Positions 1-9,097 of a DNA stretch of 64,000 bases are shown here, piece by piece. Both the position numbers and the translations under genes were made by a program. Numbering within the stretch: position 1 is the stretch's first letter; the number at the start of each line of letters is the position of its first letter. The stretch is from Nocardiopsis terrae (GTDB taxonomy: Bacteria > Actinomycetota > Actinomycetes > Streptosporangiales > Streptosporangiaceae): assembly GCF_014651695.1 (NCBI RefSeq), contig NZ_BMXJ01000004.1, positions 179,142-243,141 of the forward strand, written 5' to 3'. The notes below the pieces were generated by a model. That model searched no databases. It was not told where the DNA came from and saw only the letters and a program-made list of their open reading frames with translations.

Positions 1-162
1 CCCCCTCCGGGCCGGTGGGCGGACCGGGCGCGGGCCGCCTCGTCTGACCTCTTGGGGCCTGACCGGCCCTGGCCGGGCGGTGGTGTCGCTCTGCCCCGGA
101 TCCGCCATTGGCCCCTTGCCTCCCCTGACCCCCTTGCCTTCCCCCTTTTGGAGTGGTGTGCC

Positions 163-2952
163 GTGCCCACCGAAGAGATCGAGCCGATCGACTGCGCGGG
201 CAAGATCGACCCCAGCCTGTTCCCGGTCCCCGAAACCCTCACCCACATACTGGAATCACACGCCAGAAAGCTGCGCACCGGCGGCGTGAACATGTCCCAG
301 ACCGGCGATGACATCGTCTCGGCCTGGGACGGGCTGAGCGAGTGCTACAGCGCCCCCGAGGCCGAGGAACTGTACTCGGCCCTGGCCCCGGTGACCTCCA
401 ACGGAGCCGTGATCGAGCTGGCCACCGAACGTGTGGCCAGCGCCCTGGAGACCTTCGCCGAGACCGTCCGCGAGATCCAGGCGGACTGGCGCACCCTCAA
501 GAACGACGTCAACGCCTTCCGGATCGAGATCGCCGACGAGGGCGAGGACTGGGACAAGGGCGATGGCCCCCTCGGCTGGGGGGACAGCTCCAACGTCGCC
601 AGGAACAAAGAGCTGCTGCTGCGGGCCGCGAACCTGGTGGAGGACTTCAAGGAAGCCGAGGTCGCCTGCGCCGACAAGATCAACATCGGTATCGCCGGGC
701 GCACCGACTTCGTCAGCGAGGACGACCTGGACGGTGCGATGCCCCAGGCGAACCAGTTCGTGCACGGGGTGGGCGTCGATCTGGAGGAGATCCCCACCGC
801 CTGGGGCGAGGCCGCCGCAGAGACCGACCACGGGTGGGTCCGCGACGTGGGTGATGCGGTGTGGGACTTCGGTGTGGGCGCGGCCGAGGATGTGGGCGCG
901 ATGGTGGGTGCGCACTCCTCACAGGGGTGGTTCAACCAGTCCTGGGGGGATGCGCTCAAGGAGTACCACTGGGACAACCTGACCTCGGCGGCCTCGTTGG
1001 TGGGGATGTATGACGCCGAGAGCGACTCCCTGGGCTGGTCCGGTTTGGGCTCGGCGGGTGAGGCCTGGAAGGACCTGGCGCACTCGGTGGTGCCCTGGGA
1101 GGAGTGGGGGGAGCGGCCCGGTTATGTGATCGGTACCGCGTTGCTCAACATCGGGGCGACCGTGGGTGGTGCGGCCCTGACCGCCACGGGTGTGGGCGCG
1201 GTGGTGGGTGTGCCGTTGATGCTCTGGCGCGGCGCGGCCGTCCTGGACGGCATGGGCAGCTCCGGCCGCGGTGGTTCGGGCATGGATGTGGACCTGCCCG
1301 AGCTCCCGGAGATGCCCGCCTACGGGGGCAGCGGGGCCCCTGTGGTCAACATCGACACCAGCAGCTTCACCCCGGCCCAGAAAGCCGAGATGACGGCCTC
1401 CCTGGACCGGCTGAACGCCACCGTCAACGGCGGCGGTGGAAGTTCGAGCAGCGGTGAGTCCTCTGCAGCTGGCCGCCCCTCCCATGCGCGTCTGACACAC
1501 AACGGCCAGGAGGCCGACCCCAGAGCAGGTGACCTGGACCGGGCTGAGAGGGTCGCCTCCCTTGAGTCCAGCAACCGGGACAATGACGCGAGCGAGGGCG
1601 CCAAGAAGTCCGACGCCAAGAAAGCCCCCACTTGGACTGGCGACCCCAAGGATTCCGTCGAGCCCAACCCCAAGAAGAACGGCTCCGAGGAAGAACCCGC
1701 CTATGCGGGTGGCCGAGGCGATGATGACACCTTCGCCGAGTCCAAGAAGACCCCCACCGGTACCCCAACCCAGGCCAACGCCACCAAGATCGACGCCCCC
1801 GGCACAGGCACCCGTTCAGGCAACGAGACCCCTGAGCAGCAGACCGGCGACCGCAGCGTCGACCTGCAAGACGACAAGAACACCGTCCAAAACCAGGCCG
1901 ACAAGGGCCCCGGTCCTCACAATGACGGCCCAGGCGACAACGAGGGCTCCTTTAACGAAAAGAAGCCCGGCCCGGAATTCACAGAAAAAGAGAACACCCA
2001 TTCAGTCATTTCCGACTTGCCTTCTGACAGAGGCACCACAAACGCCTCAGGGGGCAACCCTCCGACCGAAGGACCCTCAAGCCCATCCGAACCTGACAAA
2101 ATCACAGGACCAGACCTAGAGAAGAGGCTCGCTAAAGCAACTAAACTTGAAGATCGCTTGAAAGCTGGGATGTCAGATGAGGAAATAGCAAGACTGCGCG
2201 GAGAACATTCGCGTGACGGAGATCAATGGCAGCGACTGGCAACAACAGTTAATGCGGAAATGATCGGCGGATCGAAGATTGACAAGATCCTGAATCCAAA
2301 GGCAATCAAATTTGCCCTTGACGGCGCATCCAACCCTCGTGAATTCGCCTATAGGTATGAGTACTACAAGGCCGCCTTCACTGAAGCATCCCAAGGAGTC
2401 ATGGAGCGGGAGAGCCTCACCAAGAATCAGGCAAGACCAGGGGCGAAGCAGATGATGTTGGAATTGGAAACACGCCTGGAGTCCCGCATTTCATATGATC
2501 GAGATGTCGTACGCAGCGCACGAGGGGAAGATTTCGTGAAAATTGATACCAGCCTGCCGACCAGGGAGCTCGTGGATGCGATCCGAGAAGAGTCCGGTCG
2601 CATCGGAATGGGAGACGCAAACTCCGCCGCCTACCACGCAAGAAAACACTACAAGGAACTCCCTGAGGTCGAGAAGTCGCTGACCGCAGCAGAGCGGGAT
2701 ATTTCTTCTGATTTTTCTCCAAAGGTCGTCCAGGACTATCTAGACAGCATGGAGCAGACCATACGCGAGGGCCACATTTCAGGCGACCCTGTGATATCCG
2801 ATGATGGATCCCAAAGAATAGTATTTGAGCGATCCATAGACAGAGACGGAAACCCAATTATCAACGAAGAGGGGGAGCCTGGGTCAGTCAAAGCTCGACT
2901 TCTGGTCACAGCCGACGGGCGCGTTCTGGTTCCGACTTTTGGTAAGATGTGA
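163..2952 (+). CDS. Large polymorphic-toxin-like protein with variable C-terminal tip
   Basis: Probable secreted polymorphic toxin of about 929 aa. The GTG at 163 is chosen because GGAG lies 9 nt upstream; the frame is open back to 52. The N-terminal 200 residues are helical, acidic and WXG100/ESX-substrate-like. A Gly/Ala/Val-rich hydrophobic stretch lies near residues 319-365. A long charged linker rich in Asp, Lys, Pro and Thr follows, then a tip domain from about residue 645. The tip carries HARKH near residue 823 and ends in a beta-rich segment (LLVTADGRVLVPTFGK), reminiscent of BECR-fold nuclease toxins; this is inference only. Base composition changes from very GC-rich to visibly AT-rich near 1960-2130, as expected when tips are exchanged. 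Immunity-like genes follow at once. Toxin architecture is fairly sure; enzymatic activity is not known. Confidence 0.7.
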   Translation: MPTEEIEPIDCAGKIDPSLFPVPETLTHILESHARKLRTGGVNMSQTGDDIVSAWDGLSECYSAPEAEELYSALAPVTSNGAVIELATERVASALETFAETVREIQADWRTLKNDVNAFRIEIADEGEDWDKGDGPLGWGDSSNVARNKELLLRAANLVEDFKEAEVACADKINIGIAGRTDFVSEDDLDGAMPQANQFVHGVGVDLEEIPTAWGEAAAETDHGWVRDVGDAVWDFGVGAAEDVGAMVGAHSSQGWFNQSWGDALKEYHWDNLTSAASLVGMYDAESDSLGWSGLGSAGEAWKDLAHSVVPWEEWGERPGYVIGTALLNIGATVGGAALTATGVGAVVGVPLMLWRGAAVLDGMGSSGRGGSGMDVDLPELPEMPAYGGSGAPVVNIDTSSFTPAQKAEMTASLDRLNATVNGGGGSSSSGESSAAGRPSHARLTHNGQEADPRAGDLDRAERVASLESSNRDNDASEGAKKSDAKKAPTWTGDPKDSVEPNPKKNGSEEEPAYAGGRGDDDTFAESKKTPTGTPTQANATKIDAPGTGTRSGNETPEQQTGDRSVDLQDDKNTVQNQADKGPGPHNDGPGDNEGSFNEKKPGPEFTEKENTHSVISDLPSDRGTTNASGGNPPTEGPSSPSEPDKITGPDLEKRLAKATKLEDRLKAGMSDEEIARLRGEHSRDGDQWQRLATTVNAEMIGGSKIDKILNPKAIKFALDGASNPREFAYRYEYYKAAFTEASQGVMERESLTKNQARPGAKQMMLELETRLESRISYDRDVVRSARGEDFVKIDTSLPTRELVDAIREESGRIGMGDANSAAYHARKHYKELPEVEKSLTAAERDISSDFSPKVVQDYLDSMEQTIREGHISGDPVISDDGSQRIVFERSIDRDGNPIINEEGEPGSVKARLLVTADGRVLVPTFGKM

Positions 2953-2962
2953 TCATGAGTAA

Positions 2963-3538
2963 ATGCGACGGAACATGATGTCAGATTTCAGCCACCCCCG
3001 AGACTACATGAATGCGATCATCGAAAAACTCGAGAGCAAAAACCCAAGGGAAGGCGCCAGAGTAAAATCATCCTTCAGTCTCCTACCCTCTCTGTTTCTT
3101 CACCTGAGCTCCTCAGAGGTACCCGCTGGGGAATTATATGAGTTCAGAGTTAAGTTTACACAACTCATTTCCGACAGTTCAAACTTCATGGGCCTCTACC
3201 ATTATCTGGGAGATTGTTCTGATTATGCAGAACTCGGAAGACTCAATGGCTACGAGCCAGCCTGTCTAATGAGGTCTGTTTTGCAGATTTTCAACGACGA
3301 GTTCGTGGTTTGGGATGAAGTGAGAAGAGCGGAAATCCGTGGAGGGTTCGCTGAAGAGATCGCTGATATTGATCAGACCCTCAGAGAGGTCTCCGACGAG
3401 GCTCCGCCTGTTCGGGAAGATGATATTCCGAAATGGGTTCCTGAGAGCCACTGGTGGTGGCACGCACCGCAGCAACAGGACATGAGCGAAGACGAACGAA
3501 AGTCACGCCTTGAATACGATCATTGGGACGGAGTGTAG
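2963..3538 (+). CDS. Putative immunity protein with C-terminal HWWW motif
   Basis: A protein of 191 aa (or 187 aa from the ATG at 2975) starting 10 nt after the toxin stop; this is the position of a cognate immunity gene. I do not recognise its family. It is helical and acidic, has no signal peptide or membrane segment, and is as AT-rich as the toxin tip, so the two probably moved together. Near the C-terminus it carries KWVPESHWWWHAP, and the next gene ends with a closely related VPEGHWWWKAA. The immunity role rests on position and composition; the binding partner is inferred to be the C-terminal domain of the upstream protein. Confidence 0.6.
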   Translation: MRRNMMSDFSHPRDYMNAIIEKLESKNPREGARVKSSFSLLPSLFLHLSSSEVPAGELYEFRVKFTQLISDSSNFMGLYHYLGDCSDYAELGRLNGYEPACLMRSVLQIFNDEFVVWDEVRRAEIRGGFAEEIADIDQTLREVSDEAPPVREDDIPKWVPESHWWWHAPQQQDMSEDERKSRLEYDHWDGV

Positions 3539-3577
3539 TACTGAATGTCTTTTGAAAGGTCACCCCAGGAAGTTGCC

Positions 3578-4498
3578 ATGGATCGACTTCTGGCCGACCC
3601 CGGGCTTGTGCAGAGGCGCCTGGAACAGGATTTGAGCGAAGTGGCGGCGCTGGGCCGATCCGGTGTACGGGCGGACCCCGGTTCGGAGCGTTCCAGGTTG
3701 GTCGAGACCCTACATTCGGAGGCGCACAACCTGGAGTTCGATGCCCCGATCGTCGCGGCTACCCAGTCCAAGCGTCGGCTGTTGGAGCTGTCGGCCGGGG
3801 AACGTCGAGAGGGTACGCCGGTGCATGCTTATTACGCCTCTGCCACCGCGACCGTGCACGAAGGGGCTCTGGTCAAAGACGAGACGGATTCAGGCGGCGC
3901 TCGAATCCTCACCTTCCTACGGCAGGCTGCCGAAACCCCCCTGGCCACGATGGCCCTGGCCACAGAGGTAACGGTAGAAGCCGATGGCCGGGCTCACTTC
4001 GAGGCCCACGGGTGGCCCACGCCCCCAGCCGAACCGGTGCACACCTTCGAAGGAACCGCGGAAGAACTACTGCGCCAGGCCCTGTCCGACCTGGCTGATG
4101 ATGGAGTTCCGTTCGACCGGGCGCTGCTCCTGCTCTGGGGGGCCAGGCTCCAGGCCGGTGATCCGGTGGGAGACGAGCAACAGCGGATCCGGGTGGCGCA
4201 ACACGTCGCAGCACGGTCAGCAGAGCTCGATCACTACCTGACTCACGCCGAGAACTATGCTTTGGCCCCGTCGGAGCAGTGGTGGTATGCCGCATGCCTG
4301 TACAGGTCGGCTCTGGAAAACCTCTTCGAGTCCTACCTGGGCGGTGTGACGTTCTCTTTGGTGAGTGCGGAAGACATCGATGATGTGGATGAAAAGCTAC
4401 GCGAGAAACTTCCCCTGGCGCAGGCCACACCTTCCGCAGTTCCGGACGGTGTCCCTGAAGGCCATTGGTGGTGGAAGGCCGCGGCATCCGATCGATGA
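3578..4498 (+). CDS. Hypothetical protein, immunity-like, HWWW C-terminus
   Basis: A protein of 306 aa; the ATG at 3578 is preferred over 3545 because AGGAAG lies 6 nt upstream. It is soluble and acidic with no recognised domain. A middle region (about residues 60-140) looks beta-rich, and the C-terminal half is helical with Trp/Tyr clusters (SEQWWYAACLYRSALENLF). The last residues are VPEGHWWWKAA, matching the motif near the end of the preceding gene. Unlike that gene its composition is GC-rich. It could be a second immunity protein or an effector/adaptor of the toxin locus. Confidence 0.55.
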   Translation: MDRLLADPGLVQRRLEQDLSEVAALGRSGVRADPGSERSRLVETLHSEAHNLEFDAPIVAATQSKRRLLELSAGERREGTPVHAYYASATATVHEGALVKDETDSGGARILTFLRQAAETPLATMALATEVTVEADGRAHFEAHGWPTPPAEPVHTFEGTAEELLRQALSDLADDGVPFDRALLLLWGARLQAGDPVGDEQQRIRVAQHVAARSAELDHYLTHAENYALAPSEQWWYAACLYRSALENLFESYLGGVTFSLVSAEDIDDVDEKLREKLPLAQATPSAVPDGVPEGHWWWKAAASDR

Positions 4499-4518
4499 GA
4501 ATACGGACACTTCATCTG

Positions 4519-4568
4519 CTACTGATCTTTGATGAGGTGTTTGACGGAATGGGGCAGGGGTCCAACCC
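4519..4568. repeat. IS630-type end remnant, copy A
   Basis: Fifty bases that align without gaps to 7495-7544, with identical first 15 bases (CTACTGATCTTTGAT) and roughly four fifths identity overall. Copy B is the 3' end of an IS630-type transposase fragment, so this is probably the end of a related, otherwise lost insertion. The two copies are in the same orientation and enclose about 3 kb of IS and immunity-gene debris. Confidence 0.5.
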
Positions 4569-4701
4569 AGAGCTCCGGAAAAGTCGGGCGGCAGGGATGT
4601 GACCTGCACCTTTGTAGGCGGGACGAACAGGTGCGTGCGTGTCCGACCCGGTTGGATGGAAGTTCTTCACGCTGCCATCGGTCCGAGGAACACGCCCGCG
4701 T

Positions 4702-5440
4702 ATGCCATCGTCTCACCCCGGCGAGCTCATCGTCGAACCCCTCTCACGCCAGGACCACCTCCTCCAGGCCCTCGCCCGTGTGACTGACCCACGCAAACCC
4801 CGCGGACGACGCCACCGACTGGCCGCACTGATCGCGGTAGCAGTCTGCGCGACCCTGGCCGGAGCCAAAGGGTTCACCGCGATCGGCCAATGGGCCGCCG
4901 AGAGCACCACCCACACACTCACCACCCTGGGCATGGTCCGGGGAGCCGCCGACGAGGCGACCTTCCGCCGCACCTTCGCCCGACTGGACGCGGACCTGCT
5001 CGACCACGTGCTGGGCGCCTGGGCCGCCACCCGAGTGGCCGTGATCAACGGATTGCGGGTCATCTCACTGGACGGCAAGACCCTGCGCGGCGCCCGCACC
5101 AACACCGAACGGGCACCACACCTGGTCGCTGCCTTGTGCGGCACCACCACCCTGGGCCAGGTCGCGGTGGACGCCAAGAGCAACGAGATCCCCGCCGTGC
5201 GGGACCTGCTCGGGTTCATCGACATCAACGGGGCTGTGGTCACGGTCGACGCGATGCACACCCAGACCGACACCGCCACCACCATCCAGGAACTGGGCGG
5301 ACACTACGTCTTCACCGTCAAGGACAACAACAAACACCTGTACGCCCAGCTCAAGAACCTGCCCTGGAAGCACGTGCCCGCACACACCACACGCGATACC
5401 GGGCACGGCCGCCGCGAGACCCGCACGATCAAGACCGCCC
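4702..5440 (+). pseudogene. ISAs1-family transposase, 3'-truncated
   Basis: N-terminal two thirds of an ISAs1-family (H-repeat-type) DDE transposase. The N-terminal associated domain (LIAVAVCATLAGAKGFTAIG) is followed by ISLDGKTLRGA with the first Asp, VTVDAMHTQTD with the second Asp, and GHGRRETR with the Glu. Homology stops near KTA at about 5440. The frame then runs into unrelated sequence and stops at 5505, whereas family members are about 370-380 aa. The gene is therefore broken and probably inactive. It lies between immunity-type genes and suggests that IS activity remodelled the locus. Confidence 0.8.
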
Positions 5441-5595
5441 ATTCACCCTCAAAGAAGGTGATTCCGCTTTGGATTGCCCCTGTTGTGCAAATTGTACTGT
5501 TTTGACTGAGGGAATTTCTGCACCCAAGGTCGGCAAGAACACCACGACACCGAACCACCCTGAATACCGAAGAACAGGAAAGGACGAGCAGGGAA

Positions 5596-6440
5596 ATGAA
5601 AAGAATTGACTCTGGTGATGTTGAGTTTCTGGATGATGTGACTGCCCGCCTTCCCGGAGGGTCGCTTATTGGGCAACTGATCGAGATGGACGGAAAATGT
5701 GCGGATGTTCAAACCTTCATTAAAGGATACACACAAGGGCCTTCTTTTCTGATTGGCGAAACCGGCAGCATTCTTGAATACTCCAATAGGATTGGCAACC
5801 ATGCAATCGGCCCAAGGTTCACATGGGACTCTGGGGGAAATCTCAGAGAAGAGAGGGTAGATGACTTCTCAGATGGCACAGTAAGACTACTGCGCACTTG
5901 GGATGACCAAGGGGTTCTCGTTTATAGCGAGACAAAATCACCACAGCATCTATTTGTCGCCCCTGACACAGGAGAGAATCAGTTCAGGCCTTGGCGTGAT
6001 GTGCCAGCAAATCCTGATGCACCAGGGGTGGGTGGCTATATTGAGGCCCCCCTGATGAGGAACTTGGTGTTTGGTGATTTGATCGCCTACGAGGGAGACT
6101 CCTACACTGGCGAGGCCATCCGTGTGCTCGAATCCGGCGCTACCGAGCTCCACACCTTCGTGGAAGGCCTGGAGGACGGTCCTTTTTGATTTGGTCGCCA
6201 AGTGGAAAACTTACTCTACAAGGAGTACACCAGGATCCTTATGGACCGGTCGGCCCCTGGCACGAGTGGGACGAACAGGGGCGCCTGCTGCGGGAGACGA
6301 TCTACGACGCCCTGGGCAACAAGATCATCCACCGTGAGCTGGACGAGAACCTCAACATCGTCTAGCAGAAACGCTTCGAGCCGACCACACTCATGACCGA
6401 CCCCGAAACCGGCGAACAATACCCCGCACCCTGGCTGTGA
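5596..6440 (+). pseudogene. MORN/YwqK-like immunity gene split by a frameshift
   Basis: The first frame (5596-6189, 197 aa) contains MORN_2-like turns such as RTWDDQGVLVYSE and ends at TGA within a CCTTTTTGA run. Reading one base back from about 6185 gives IWSPSGKLTLQGVHQ and then GPWHEWDEQGRLLRET and DENLNIV to TAG at 6363. That is a typical MORN_2/YwqK-antitoxin pattern, so the gene has lost one T (T5 where T6 restores the frame). After the TAG the frame stays open to TGA at 6438-6440, so a second disabling change is possible. AGGGA precedes the ATG. Such repeats are common in immunity proteins of polymorphic toxins. A sequencing error in the homopolymer cannot be excluded. Confidence 0.65.
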
Positions 6441-6659
6441 GCACGGGAAAGCCAACCTGGTCGGGTTCTGACAACCGTCAGTACCGTGTCGTCCCGGTCC
6501 TCCAGTGAAACGGGAGCCGACCGGGGCCCTACGACCACAAGGGGATCCCGAGTTCGGATGCCGAATGGAGAACACCGCCTACCGGTTGGATTCCTGCTAC
6601 CTTCCCGGCGATTCCCTGCACACCCCCGCCTGAATACGTGAACGGATCCTGCGCTGACG

Positions 6660-6895
6660 CCCCGGCGGATCCTGCCCACCAGCTGCACGGGCAGGTCGGC
6701 CAAGACGAACGCCAGACGGGTGACGTCGTAGCCGCTGTCCATGACGATCAAGATGTCCGGATCGCCTGGGCACCAGTACCCGGCAGTGATGAGGCGGTTG
6801 ACGACCTCACGCAGCTGGGCGGCGGTGAGGGCAGTGGCGTCGTCAGTCGGGCCCGGACGGACCGCGTCCAGGCCCTGGGTCCAGCAGGCGATTCA
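6660..6895 (-). pseudogene. IS701-type transposase internal fragment
   Basis: The minus strand encodes an uninterrupted stretch including LREVVNRLITAGYW, GDPDILIVMDSGYDVTRLAF and VLADLPVQLVGRIRR, typical of the DDE core of IS701-type transposases; the Asp of MDSGYD is a catalytic-type residue. No start, N-terminal domain or C-terminal part is present, and both flanks are unrelated. It is a short relic of an insertion within the immunity-gene array. Confidence 0.65.
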
Positions 6896-6930
6896 CTACG
6901 TAAACAAGCCACGCCTCAAGTAGGGAAATT

Positions 6931-7386
6931 ATGCTCGGCAGAAAAAAAGGCCACATGGGACCAATGGAGGAACAGGAGGCGATCTCTGCCATAGCGTTTG
7001 ATTTGTCGGAGAACCTTCCTGACGGCTGGAAGTATGGACGGCTTTTTGTGATGTATATGGGGGAGTACGGGATCATGAATACGGAGGTGGAAAAAGAAGA
7101 CGGTGAGGTTGTCAGGATTGAAGTTCCTGGCAAATTTTTCCCAAATACCATGGAACTAAGAGCTGGAATGTACAAGGAGAACCAGGGGACGTGGTTCTCG
7201 TGGGAGCTCATGATCTCGAACGAAGGAAGATTCAAATCCAGGTTCAACTATGACGACTACCCTCCGTTTACATTTTCTCCGGGGGCAAGGGATTTCTTGG
7301 ATGAAATTGACCTGTATCCGCGGAGCGAGGAGTTCACTCCTGACTGGCTGAGGGAAAATCTCGAAGAGGCAAGGCGAGAAGATTAA
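6931..7386 (+). CDS. YezG-like (DUF600) immunity protein
   Basis: A protein of 151 aa; the ATG at 6931 follows AGGGA, with in-frame ATGs at 6955 and 6964 as alternatives. The layout matches the YezG/DUF600 immunity family: an N-terminal helix (EEQEAISAIAFDLSENLPDGW), a beta-strand core (RLFVMYMGEYG), and a conserved-looking tail where GRFKSRFNYDDYPPF corresponds to the family's GKF-x-DYDD motif. YezG proteins neutralise LXG/polymorphic nuclease toxins. No toxin gene adjoins it, so it is an orphan immunity gene, perhaps kept against toxins of relatives. It is AT-rich compared with the genes downstream. Confidence 0.65.
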   Translation: MLGRKKGHMGPMEEQEAISAIAFDLSENLPDGWKYGRLFVMYMGEYGIMNTEVEKEDGEVVRIEVPGKFFPNTMELRAGMYKENQGTWFSWELMISNEGRFKSRFNYDDYPPFTFSPGARDFLDEIDLYPRSEEFTPDWLRENLEEARRED

Positions 7387-7494
7387 AAGTACCAAGCGGA
7401 TCTTCCGCCTGGTGTGAGTCAGTTGATCGAAAAAGTTTGAACGGAAATCTACCGGGAAGATTTGTGTTCCTGAATGGATTCCGAAGAGCAGAAT

Positions 7495-7544
7495 CTACTG
7501 ATCTTTGATCATGCGGTTGACGGGAATGGCGAGGGCTCCAACCC
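7495..7544. repeat. IS630-type end remnant, copy B
   Basis: Ungapped partner of the 50-bp repeat at 4519-4568. It encodes the last residues of the IS630-type transposase fragment on the minus strand (GLEPSPFPSTA). Confidence 0.5.
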
Positions 7545-7790
7545 CACCGAGTCGATGAACCCTCTCAATAGGTCGGTACGTTTCTGCACCGACCTCAGAT
7601 GGGAGCGCATCGCCTTCTCCAGCTCACCCAAGCCCCGGAACCCGCGGTTGGCCAGACCGCGCTCTTCATGTGTGACCACAGCGGCTCGACCGGGTTCAAT
7701 TCCGGCGCGTACCAGGGCAGGAACGAGAGCATGCGGCCGGAGGGAAGGGGAACGGACAGCGACGCCTGAGGATTCATGGCAGCCAAGGTA
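7495..7790 (-). pseudogene. IS630-type transposase C-terminal fragment, frameshifted
   Basis: The minus strand shows LPWYAPELNPVEPLWSHMKS, the hallmark of IS630/DDE_3 transposases around the catalytic Glu. The homology continues in another frame as LANRGFRGLGELEKAM, then LLRGFIDSVGLEP and a stop. The N-terminal and middle parts are missing and the C-terminal part is frameshifted, so it is a relic. Its last 50 bases (7495-7544) recur at 4519-4568. Confidence 0.7.
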
Positions 7791-7963
7791 GAGGGCCGAG
7801 GTGACGTTCAGCGGCACCCTACGGCCCCTCCCCCACTTGTCGAGGGCGTGTCCTCGCTGGGGACGGACAGGCATCCGGTGAACATGACGGGCGGCAGGCG
7901 ACGAGCACGGGCCAAGGGTGGTACACAAGAGCCCGCCATCCTCACCCACCAGGGAGTACGTCC

Positions 7964-9052
7964 GTGCCGAACTACGAGCACCTCACCCGGTTCGCGGGAT
8001 TGCCCGTCGTCGAGTTCACCGGCCGGGACACCGCCGACAACCGGTTCCACGAAGACCGGGAACCGGCATGGCGCAGGGGGAAACGGGTCCTTGCGCAGGG
8101 GCCGGAACCGGAAGAGGACCTGGCGCGCGCCATCGGTGAACCGGGGGCGTTCGCCTGGCGGTTGCGCATGGAACCGACCGGTCTCCTCCCCGGCACCGGG
8201 GAGCGCACTGAACCGTCCGAGGGACTGGGCGCCTACCTGGACCGGTTCACCGGGACCGTGGACACCCGGACGATCACCGCGCTGATCATCGGGAAGTTCC
8301 CGTTCATCTCCCACCACTGTTCGACGGAGTCGGACCGGCTCCGCGATGAGCTCATCGCGCTCGCCCCGCACCTGCCCCGCCTGCGCGCGCTCTTCTTCGG
8401 GGAGGTCCTTCGGGAGGAGAGTGAGATCTCCTGGATCGGGCACGGCGATCTGGGCCCCCTGCTCACCGCCTACCCGCGGCTCACCGAGCTGACCGTGCGG
8501 GGGAGCGACGGTCTCCGCCTCGGGGTCGGCGAACACCGGTCGCTGCGCCGGCTCACCATCCAGAGCAGCGGGATCAGCCCCGACGTGGTCGAAAGCATCG
8601 CCGGCTCCTCGCTGCCCGAGCTCGAACACCTGGAACTGTGGCTGGGGGTGGAGGAGGACGGAGCGGCCGCCCCCGACGACCTCGGCTCCCTCCTGTCCGG
8701 CACGGCCTTCCCCGGGCTGCCCCACCTGGGGCTGCGCAACGCCGAATTCACCGATGACTGGGTCCGGGCACTGGCGGAGGCACCCGTGACCCCCACTCTG
8801 CGCACTCTCGACCTCTCCTTGGGCGCCCTCACCGACGAGGGCGCCCGGACACTGCTCAGCGCTCCGGCCTTCCGGTCACTCGAACGGCTCGACCTGCACC
8901 ATCACTACATGTCCGAGGACATGACCGAGCGGATACACGAGGCGTTCACCGGGGCCGGAGTCCGCGTCGACATCTCGGACCGGCGGGAACCGGACCTGGA
9001 GGGCTACGAGGACGAGGAGGAAGCCTGGCTGTACCCGGCGGTCGCTGAGTGA
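7964..9052 (+). CDS. STM4015-family leucine-rich-repeat protein
   Basis: A protein of 362 aa; the GTG at 7964 follows AGGGAG at suitable spacing. The N-terminal part has the STM4015-family pattern (HLTRFAGLPVVEF near the start, then TITALIIGKF). Leucine-rich repeats fill the middle and end: LRALFFGEV, LTELTVRGSDGL, LRRLTIQSSGI, LEHLELWLG, LRTLDLSLGALTDEGA, LERLDLHHHYMSE. STM4015 proteins often occur with STM4011-4014 radical-SAM/ATP-grasp genes, none of which is present here, so this copy stands alone. No signal peptide is seen. The function of the family is not established. Confidence 0.8.
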   Translation: MPNYEHLTRFAGLPVVEFTGRDTADNRFHEDREPAWRRGKRVLAQGPEPEEDLARAIGEPGAFAWRLRMEPTGLLPGTGERTEPSEGLGAYLDRFTGTVDTRTITALIIGKFPFISHHCSTESDRLRDELIALAPHLPRLRALFFGEVLREESEISWIGHGDLGPLLTAYPRLTELTVRGSDGLRLGVGEHRSLRRLTIQSSGISPDVVESIAGSSLPELEHLELWLGVEEDGAAAPDDLGSLLSGTAFPGLPHLGLRNAEFTDDWVRALAEAPVTPTLRTLDLSLGALTDEGARTLLSAPAFRSLERLDLHHHYMSEDMTERIHEAFTGAGVRVDISDRREPDLEGYEDEEEAWLYPAVAE

Positions 9053-9097
9053 GCCGCACACGGGAGCGCCCCCCGTGTGCGCCCCGCCTTCTCTGGC

